Positions 1-3,972 of a stretch of DNA of 6,477 bases are shown here, in pieces (within the stretch, counting starts at the first letter, position 1; every line of letters begins with the position of its first letter). This DNA is from Pseudomonadota bacterium. GTDB lineage: Bacteria > Pseudomonadota > Gammaproteobacteria > Xanthomonadales > Xanthomonadaceae. Location of the stretch: the NCBI GenBank assembly GCA_023423855.1, contig JAFAEU010000372.1, positions 1 to 6,477 of the forward strand, read 5' to 3'. A program made the position numbers and the translations under genes. Under the pieces are notes generated by a model. The model was not told where the DNA came from, did no database searches, and saw only the letters and a list, made by a program, of their open reading frames with translations.

Positions 1-112
1 CATCGCCGCCGTCGACGATCGCGGCGATCCGTCCGCCGTCGACGAGCACCGCCACGCCGTCGCGGAATCCGTCGTCGAGCAGGACGCGTCCGTTGACCAG
101 TGCCGTCGTCAT
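1..112 (-). CDS. nagA: N-acetylglucosamine-6-phosphate deacetylase, N-terminal fragment (runs off left edge)
   Basis: Only the first 37 codons are present. The translation starts MTTALVNGRVLLDDG and continues with FRDGVAVLVDGGRIAAI, the small N-terminal beta-sandwich of amidohydrolase-type NagA enzymes (a 'valvdGgrIaai' strand pair). NagA hydrolyses GlcNAc-6-phosphate to glucosamine-6-phosphate and acetate in the cytoplasm, the step just before the deaminase encoded upstream. The metal-binding HxH motif and catalytic Asp lie outside the window, so activity cannot be judged. The ATG at 112 is the only sensible start; no strong Shine-Dalgarno is visible, only a GGGA that falls in the 3' arm of a small hairpin (124-138). 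It is co-oriented with the deaminase and regulator but separated by a 212-bp repeat-bearing gap. The call rests on a short stretch plus context; another amidohydrolase (dihydroorotase-like) is possible but much less likely here. Confidence 0.8.
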   Translation of the reverse strand, partial: MTTALVNGRVLLDDGFRDGVAVLVDGGRIAAIVDGGD

Positions 113-123
113 GATTCGTCTGT

Positions 124-138
124 CCCGGGGTTTCCGGG
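124..138 (-). promoter_or_regulatory. Small hairpin just upstream of the nagA start
   Basis: CCCGG (124-128) pairs with CCGGG (134-138) around a 5-nt loop. In the minus-strand transcript the hairpin ends 11 nt before the nagA ATG and takes in the GGGA that is the only purine-rich ribosome-binding candidate. It could limit nagA translation initiation. A 5-bp GC stem can easily occur by chance at this base composition, so this is a weak call. Confidence 0.25.
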
Positions 139-217
139 CCTCGTCATTCCCGTGATGCGGGGTTCAAACATTGAGCGTCGTCCCGAGGTGTCATGTCATT
201 CCGAAGAAAAGAAGGAC

Positions 218-245
218 CGTCATTCCCGCGAATGCGGGAATGACG
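218..245. repeat. REP-like palindromic repeat, 12-bp perfect stem
   Basis: CGTCATTCCCGC (218-229) and GCGGGAATGACG (234-245) are exact reverse complements around a GAAT loop. The flanks hold more partial copies of the same GGAATGAC core (143-150, 195-202). The symmetry and the local family of degenerate copies suit a dispersed REP element better than a gene-specific site. In the transcript it would make a very stable stem between the deaminase and nagA coding regions. It might stabilise the upstream message or reduce read-through, but no run of U follows the stem on either strand, so it is not a classic intrinsic terminator. Confidence 0.7.
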
Positions 246-324
246 AACCCTCGCTGCGCTCGAGATGACGGCAGGGGCGCCCGGAACGGCAGCGCGATCG
301 CTGTTGGTCCGGCGGGACACGGCC

Positions 325-1383
325 CTAGACCGTCTCGGTGACTTTGTTGAGGTGCGGCGGCCTGTCCGGATCGTGTCCGCGCGCGAGCGAGAGCGCGTTC
401 ACCATGCGGTAGAAGCTCTGCACCAGCAGCAGCGGCGCACAGGCCGGATGCGGCGCGTCCGCGACCGGCAGATCTGCGCCGTGCTCGCGCGAGGCCAGCC
501 AGACCTGCGCGCCACGCGCGCGGACCTCGTCGGCGAGCGCCAGCGTGCCGGCCTCGGTTTCGTCCGGCTGGGCGAGGATCAGCACCGGGAAGCCGGGGCC
601 GACCAGCGCCATCGGCCCGTGCTTCACTTCCGCCGAGCTGTAGGCCTCGGCGTGCAGGCCGCAGGTTTCCTTGAACTTCAGCGCCGCTTCCTGGGCCGCA
701 CCGAGGCCGAGGCCGCGGCCGAGCACGAACAGGTTGTGCGCGGACGCCAGGCCCGCCCGCGCAGACGACCAGTCGCATTCCCAGGCCGCGCGCATCGCAT
801 CGGGCAGCCTGTCGAGCGCGGCAACCAGCGCGGGATCGTCGCTCCACAGCGCGACCAGCTGCAGGATCGCCGAGAGCGAGGCGAGGTAGCTCTTGGTCGC
901 GGCCACGCTGCGCTCGGGGCCGGCGTGCAGCGGCACGACGACGTCGGCCAGCGCCGCCAGCGGCGAATCGGCGACGTTCACCAGCGCGACCACGCGCGCG
1001 CCGGCTTCGCGCGCTGCCTCGGCGTTGCGCAGCAGGTCCGGGCTCTTGCCGGACTGCGAGATGGCGATGAACAGTGCGCCGCGCAGCTGCTGCTGCACGC
1101 CGTACACCGAACCGATCGACGGCGACACCGAGGCGGTGACTACTCCGAGCTGTGTCTCGATCAGCGCCTTGGCATAGGTCGCGGCGTGGTCGGAGCTGCC
1201 GCGCGCGCAGGTGGCGACGAATGGCGGCGGGCGCCGGCGCAGGTCCGCCGCGAGCGCGGCGAGCACGTCGCGGTTGGCGGCGAACTGGCGCGCGACGACA
1301 TCGGCCGCCTCGGCGGCTTCGCGGAACATCCAGGTCGACGATGCGCGTGCCTGCACATCGTCCAGGTCGATCAGGGCGTTCAT
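325..1383 (-). CDS. nagB-II: Double-SIS glucosamine-6-phosphate deaminase (NagB-II type)
   Basis: This 352-residue protein is built like the isomerase half of GlmS, without the glutaminase domain. SIS domain 1 (about 50-195) has TCARGSSDHAATYAK (58-72), ISQSGKSPDL (108-117) and ERSVAATKSYLASL (157-170). SIS domain 2 (about 215-345) has LGRGLGLGAAQEAALKFKE (221-239) and HAEAYSSAEVKHGP (244-257). The tail HLNKVTETV corresponds to the conserved GlmS C-terminus. The family includes GlmS, AgaS and NagB-II; next to nagA and a LacI regulator, deamination of GlcN6P to fructose-6-phosphate and ammonia is the best reading. It would replace the unrelated classical NagB. The ATG overlaps the regulator's TGA (ATGA, 1380-1383), and a GGAGA lies 3 nt upstream inside the regulator gene, so the two are probably translationally coupled. 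The TAG stop is at 325-327. All the SIS motifs I can check are intact. AgaS-like galactosamine activity is a less likely alternative. Confidence 0.9.
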   Translation of the reverse strand: MNALIDLDDVQARASSTWMFREAAEAADVVARQFAANRDVLAALAADLRRRPPPFVATCARGSSDHAATYAKALIETQLGVVTASVSPSIGSVYGVQQQLRGALFIAISQSGKSPDLLRNAEAAREAGARVVALVNVADSPLAALADVVVPLHAGPERSVAATKSYLASLSAILQLVALWSDDPALVAALDRLPDAMRAAWECDWSSARAGLASAHNLFVLGRGLGLGAAQEAALKFKETCGLHAEAYSSAEVKHGPMALVGPGFPVLILAQPDETEAGTLALADEVRARGAQVWLASREHGADLPVADAPHPACAPLLLVQSFYRMVNALSLARGHDPDRPPHLNKVTETV

Positions 1384-2447
1384 GCGTCTCCAGCGGGTTG
1401 CGTGCGCGGGCGGACCGGCGCGGTGGAGCCGCGCACCACCAGCTGCGGCACGAAGCCCTGGTTGTGCGCGGCGGCGGCATCCTGGCGCAGGCCGGCGATC
1501 AGCATCCGCGCGGCGTGGCGCGCGATCTCCTCGGTCGCCTGCTTGGCGGTGGTCAGCGCCGGCCATGACTGCTTCGAGAACGGGCTGTCCTCGAAGCCGG
1601 CGATCGACAGGTCGTAGGGCACGTTCATGCCCGCCGACTTCGCCGCGGCGAGCACGCCGGCCGCGATCTCGTCGTTGGAGCCGAAGATCGCGGTCGGCGG
1701 GTCGCGCAGGGCCAGCAGCCGGCGCGCGCCGCGGAAGCCGTCGTCGAAGGTGTAGTCGCCGGGGATCACCAGGTGCTTGTCGAGGACGATGCCGTAGTCC
1801 TTGAGCGCCTGCTCGTAGCCGCAGTAGCGCTCGGAGCTGGAGCGGTGCTCCTGCCCGCCCCAGAGGAAGCCGATGCGCTGGTGGCCGAGCTGGATCAGGT
1901 GTTCGGTGATCTCGTAGGCGGCGTCGCGGTCGTCGACGTAGACGCAGGGGTGGCCGTCGTCCGGGTCCTGCGCCGCGGCGATGATGCGGGTGGCGCGCAC
2001 GCCGGCCTGCTCCAGCACCTCGATCAGCTCGGGGCGCTCGGAGATCGGCGCGGTCAGCACCAGTCCGGCCAGGCGCGAGCGCTGCACCATCTCGACCAGT
2101 TCGTCGGCCAGCAGCGGCGAGGTCGCGTCGCAGGGATGGATCTGCAGGCCGAAGCCGGTCTCGCGACAGGCCGAGAGCACGCCGTTCTGCAGGCCGATGA
2201 TGTGGTACGGGTTGGGGTTGTCGTAGACCAGCCCGATCACGTAGGCGCTGGAGCTGCGCAGGTTGCGCGCGGAGGGGTCGGGCTCGTAGTCGAGGTCGGC
2301 GATGGTCTGCAGCACGCGCGCGCGCGTGGCCGGCAGCACCGAGGGTTCGTTGTTGATCACGCGCGAGACGGTCTTCAGCGACACCCCGGCGCGTTCGGCC
2401 ACGGTGCGGATCGTCGGCTTGCGCGGACCGGCTTGTTCCTCGCCCAT
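1380..2447 (-). CDS. nagR: LacI-family transcriptional regulator of the GlcNAc genes (NagR-like)
   Basis: A 355-residue LacI/GalR repressor of usual family length. The N-terminal helix-turn-helix (about 11-33) reads PTIRTVAERAGVSLKTVSRV and is followed by the hinge with the conserved Leu of ARNLRSSSAYVIGL (60-73). That Leu normally inserts at a central CG in the operator, which fits the CG-centred palindromes nearby. The periplasmic-binding-like sensor domain (about 70-340) contains QLGHQRIGFLWG, AIFGSNDEIAAGVL and SIAGFEDSPF, all standard landmarks. The effector is probably a GlcNAc-pathway sugar phosphate, by context only. The ATG at 2447 has GGGAGG 8 nt upstream (2456-2461 on the opposite strand). 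It is the first gene of the leftward operon, overlaps the deaminase by 4 nt, and has operator-like sequences in its leader, so autoregulation is likely. The LacI assignment is firm; the NagR identity is inferred from neighbours. Confidence 0.88.
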   Translation of the reverse strand: MGEEQAGPRKPTIRTVAERAGVSLKTVSRVINNEPSVLPATRARVLQTIADLDYEPDPSARNLRSSSAYVIGLVYDNPNPYHIIGLQNGVLSACRETGFGLQIHPCDATSPLLADELVEMVQRSRLAGLVLTAPISERPELIEVLEQAGVRATRIIAAAQDPDDGHPCVYVDDRDAAYEITEHLIQLGHQRIGFLWGGQEHRSSSERYCGYEQALKDYGIVLDKHLVIPGDYTFDDGFRGARRLLALRDPPTAIFGSNDEIAAGVLAAAKSAGMNVPYDLSIAGFEDSPFSKQSWPALTTAKQATEEIARHAARMLIAGLRQDAAAAHNQGFVPQLVVRGSTAPVRPRTQPAGDA

Positions 2448-2466
2448 CTCCTGCCCCTCCCGTCCC

Positions 2467-2489
2467 CCTTGTCCTGCTACCGGACAAGG
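2467..2489. repeat. Inverted repeat in the regulator's leader
   Basis: CCTTGTCC (2467-2474) and GGACAAGG (2482-2489) are perfect 8-bp arms around a 7-nt spacer. The element abuts the imperfect operator at 2490 and lies just upstream of the regulator's ribosome-binding site. It could form an RNA hairpin in the leader or be a protein site. Its TTGTCC/GGACAA arms resemble the TTGTCA/TGACAA operator halves at one base's distance. No U-run follows, so it is not an intrinsic terminator. Confidence 0.5.
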
Positions 2490-2504
2490 TGACTAACGTT
2501 GTCA
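2490..2504. promoter_or_regulatory. Imperfect LacI-type operator upstream of the regulator
   Basis: The 15-mer TGACTAACGTTGTCA matches the symmetric 14-mer TGACAACGTTGTCA except for one extra T after TGAC. Its right part, AACGTTGTCA, is an exact consensus half plus centre. It lies 43 nt upstream of the regulator's ATG, which suits autoregulation. The assignment rests on similarity to the second copy at 2727-2740 and on the LacI-family gene beside it; no binding data are implied. Confidence 0.6.
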
Positions 2505-2627
2505 TACTTTTCCCGCGAATGCCAATCGCTGCACCCGCGGAAGCCCCATTTCCCGCGCATGTCGGAGTGCTGCCCTGCAACATGAGTCATGCGGACATGC
2601 GCCGGACATCTGCAGACATTGCCGCAT

Positions 2628-2639
2628 TTTGCCGGCAAA
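2628..2639. promoter_or_regulatory. 12-bp perfect palindrome, possible second regulator site
   Basis: TTTGCCGGCAAA is a perfect palindrome centred on CG, flanked on the right by another palindrome, CAAATTTG (2636-2643), within an AT-rich island. It differs from the TTGTCA-type operators, so if it binds a protein it is probably not the adjacent LacI regulator. The factor is not identifiable from sequence. Confidence 0.3.
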
Positions 2640-2725
2640 TTTGTAAATAAATTGTCATTTCATGGCCGATTGTTTGACCCGCGTCGCCAAAGGGGCGGCG
2701 TCCCGACGCCGGTTTGAACGAAGGC

Positions 2726-2755
2726 TTGACATCGTTGTCACGACGTTCCAACACT
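2726..2755 (+). promoter_or_regulatory. Candidate sigma-70 promoter of the kinase-receptor genes
   Basis: TTGACA at 2726-2731 is a perfect -35 consensus. The -10 is poor: AACACT (2750-2755, 18-bp spacer) matches only three of six positions. Transcription would begin about 40 nt before the GTG start. The -35 box lies inside the operator at 2727-2740, so repressor binding would block polymerase. A weak -10 together with control by an activator or other sigma factor is also possible. Confidence 0.4.
2727..2740. promoter_or_regulatory. LacI-type (NagR-like) operator before the kinase gene
   Basis: TGACATCGTTGTCA is a CG-centred palindrome with six of its seven base pairs symmetric; the only break is the T-T pair flanking the centre. 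It shares the TTGTCA half with the copy at 2490-2504, 236 bp away centre to centre. It begins one base inside the TTGACA box and ends 61 nt before the kinase start. Repeated occurrence on both sides of a divergent region next to a LacI-family gene is the main support. Confidence 0.7.
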
Positions 2756-2791
2756 CCGCCCACGCCGCGGCATTCCGCCAGCGGCGACCGC

Positions 2792-2796
2792 AGGAG
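2792..2796 (+). promoter_or_regulatory. Ribosome-binding site deciding a GTG start
   Basis: AGGAG lies 5 nt before the GTG at 2802. There is no in-frame ATG near the beginning of the conserved domain, so this Shine-Dalgarno selects the GTG start of the kinase. Confidence 0.7.
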
Positions 2797-2801
2797 CCAG
2801 C

Positions 2802-3827
2802 GTGGCTGCAACCACCAGTCCACTGCCCGTCACCGGCCACCGGCCCGAGCGCGCGCCGTTCATCGCGGCCGACGTCGGCGGCACCCACGTGCGCATCGGG
2901 CTGGTGCACGGCGGCGATCCGGTCGAGGTCCTGCACTACCGCAAGTACGCCTGCGCCGACTTCCCTGGCCTGGCCGAGGTCATCGCCGCCTTCCTCGCCA
3001 CCCTGCCGGGCGCGGACGCGATCCGCCGCGGCGTGATCGCCTGCGCCGGGCACGCGCTCGAAGACGGCTCGCTGCTGTCGGTGAACCTGCCCTGGCCGGT
3101 CGCGCCGGAGCGCATCCGCGCGCAGCTGGGGTTCGACGATTTCCGGCTGGTCAACGATTTCGAGGCGGTGGCGCACGCGGTCGCGGCGGCGGACGCGCAT
3201 GCGTTGCTGCGCCTGTCGGGCCCGGAGCAGGCGCCGCCGGGGCCGACCCTGGTGGTCGGGCCGGGCACAGGTCTCGGCGCCGCGGTGCGGATCCCGGGGC
3301 GCGGGCGCACGACGGTGCTCGCCACCGAAGCCGGCCAGGCCTCGCTGACGGTCTCCACCGAACTGGAAATCGCGGTGCTGCAGGCGTTCCTGCGCGATCG
3401 CCGCCATGTCTCGATCGAACACGCGCTGTCGGGCCCCGGGCTGGTGCGCCTGCACGCCGCGCTCGCGCAGGTGCGCGGCACGACGCCGACGCAGGCCACG
3501 CCCGACGCGATCACCGCCGCCGCCCTGGCCGGCGACGACGCGCTCGCGCGCGACACCCTCGAACTGTTCTGCGGCCTGCTCGGCAGCGCCGTCGGCGACA
3601 TGGCGCTGCTCTACGGCGCGCGCGGCGGCGTCTACCTCGCCGGCGGGATCCTGCCGCGGATCCGCGACTTCCTCGCACACAGCGGCTTCGTGCAGCGGTT
3701 CCTCGACAAGGGGCCGATGTGCGAGGTGCTGCTGCGCACCCCCGTGACGCTGGTCGAGCACGGGCAGCTGGGCGTGATCGGCGCCGCCAGCTGGTACCTC
3801 GGCCAGGACCAGAACGACAACGAGTGA
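2802..3827 (+). CDS. Glk-family sugar kinase, probably GlcNAc kinase
   Basis: A 341-residue kinase of the bacterial glucokinase (Glk) family. The ATP-binding first motif is ADVGGTHVRIGL (23-34). LVNDFEAVA (116-124) carries the Asn118 and catalytic-base Asp119. GPGTGLGAA (153-161) is the second phosphate-binding motif, EAGQASLT (176-183) lines the sugar site, HVSIEHALSGPGLV (202-215) carries a sugar-contacting Glu206, and YLAGGILPRI (278-287) and LDKGPM (301-306) follow. E. coli Glk has EGGH where this protein has EAGQ, so the sugar-contacting His is Gln. By family it transfers phosphate from ATP to the sugar 6-OH; next to nagA and a SIS deaminase, GlcNAc is the likely substrate, though glucose cannot be excluded. 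The N-terminus is about 16 residues longer than E. coli Glk. GTG start with AGGAG 5 nt upstream; TGA stop at 3825-3827. An operator overlaps its promoter, and the receptor gene follows 145 bp downstream. Confidence 0.88.
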   Translation: MAATTSPLPVTGHRPERAPFIAADVGGTHVRIGLVHGGDPVEVLHYRKYACADFPGLAEVIAAFLATLPGADAIRRGVIACAGHALEDGSLLSVNLPWPVAPERIRAQLGFDDFRLVNDFEAVAHAVAAADAHALLRLSGPEQAPPGPTLVVGPGTGLGAAVRIPGRGRTTVLATEAGQASLTVSTELEIAVLQAFLRDRRHVSIEHALSGPGLVRLHAALAQVRGTTPTQATPDAITAAALAGDDALARDTLELFCGLLGSAVGDMALLYGARGGVYLAGGILPRIRDFLAHSGFVQRFLDKGPMCEVLLRTPVTLVEHGQLGVIGAASWYLGQDQNDNE

Positions 3828-3907
3828 ACGGATGCCCGCCCGCTGACCAGACCCCCTGCCCGCGCACGCGCCGCTCCACGGTCGGCACGCGCAACGGCGA
3901 CGCCACG

Positions 3908-3937
3908 GGCCACCGGCAGACCCTTGCGCCGGCGGCC
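3908..3937 (+). repeat. GC-rich hairpin in the kinase-receptor spacer
   Basis: GGCCACCGGC (3908-3917) pairs with GCCGGCGGCC (3928-3937) at nine of ten positions (one A-C mismatch) around a 10-nt loop. It ends 22 nt before the receptor's Shine-Dalgarno. No U-run follows, so it is not a standard terminator; it could protect or process the message and uncouple the levels of the two proteins. Chance formation is possible at this GC content. Confidence 0.35.
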
Positions 3938-3959
3938 ACAGCCACACCCATTACGCACT

Positions 3960-3965
3960 GGAGAG
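3960..3965 (+). promoter_or_regulatory. Ribosome-binding site of the TonB-dependent receptor
   Basis: GGAGAG ends 7 nt before the ATG at 3973, an ideal spacing. It sets the start directly in front of a textbook signal peptide, so the start is well supported. Confidence 0.75.
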
Positions 3966-3972
3966 AACCGTC

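Larger units (their letters stand above)
113..324. other. Intergenic gap with a mosaic of short repeats
   Basis: No convincing gene is seen here. The stretch holds four copies of the 8-mer GTCATTCC or its complement (143-150, 195-202, 219-226 direct; 237-244 inverted). A related GAGATGACG-like piece lies near 262-270, inside a CTCGCTGCGCTCGAGATGAC segment. One copy pair forms the strong palindrome at 218-245; the copy at 143 keeps only a degenerate right arm. This patchwork looks like REP-type dispersed intergenic repeats. That reading is pattern recognition and was not tested against a genome. The gap lies between two genes on the same strand, so the elements would be transcribed if nagA is part of the regulator-deaminase operon. 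Confidence 0.6.
2448..2801. promoter_or_regulatory. Divergent control region between the regulator and kinase genes
   Basis: This 354-bp stretch has no believable gene; the short frames crossing it show no family resemblance. It holds, left to right: the regulator's ribosome-binding site (2456-2461); an inverted repeat (2467-2489); an imperfect operator (2490-2504); an 11-bp palindrome CATGAGTCATG (2581-2591); three GACAT repeats one helical turn apart (2594-2619); a 12-bp palindrome TTTGCCGGCAAA (2628-2639); a local AT-rich island (about 2636-2662); a GGCGTC/GACGCC inverted repeat (2697-2710); and a near-perfect operator overlapping a TTGACA box (2726-2740). The leftward promoter could not be placed: TTGGCA (2520-2525, complement) and TATGAC (2501-2506, complement) are only 13 bp apart. 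The number of symmetric elements suggests more than one regulator acts here. Confidence 0.7.
3828..3972 (+). other. Kinase-receptor intergenic spacer
   Basis: These 145 bp contain no gene, no TTGTCA-type operator and no clear promoter (the best -35-like TTGCGC at 3924-3929 lacks a matching -10). One GC-rich hairpin lies at 3908-3937. The receptor is therefore probably co-transcribed with the kinase from the operator-controlled promoter upstream; this is an inference from the absence of other signals. Confidence 0.5.

Noticed and set aside
218..245. The strong palindrome as an intrinsic terminator
   Set aside because: No run of T follows the stem on either strand, and the surrounding degenerate copies fit a dispersed repeat better.
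195..270. The repeated GTCATTCC units as a CRISPR array
   Set aside because: Spacing is irregular, units are only about 8 bp with one inverted, and there are no spacers of uniform length or cas genes.
265..1617. A 450-codon plus-strand frame opposite the deaminase gene
   Set aside because: Arg/Ala/His-rich shadow translation with no recognisable motif; the minus strand carries all the conserved SIS motifs.
2501..2525. A leftward sigma-70 promoter using TTGGCA and TATGAC
   Set aside because: The two boxes are only 13 bp apart, too short for a normal spacer, and no better pair was found.
325..2583. A 752-codon minus-strand frame that would fuse a new N-terminal half to the SIS deaminase
   Set aside because: Its first 400 residues are an Arg/Ala-rich out-of-frame reading of the LacI gene. 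The real deaminase starts at the ATG at 1383 with its own GGAGA.
2644..2657. A third NagR-like operator ending in TTGTCA at 2652-2657
   Set aside because: Only the right half matches; the left half is AT-rich with no symmetry, so it may be a lone half-site by chance.
2587..2823. A 78-codon minus-strand frame in the divergent control region
   Set aside because: No family resemblance and no clear ribosome-binding site, and it overlaps the operator, promoter and start of the kinase gene.
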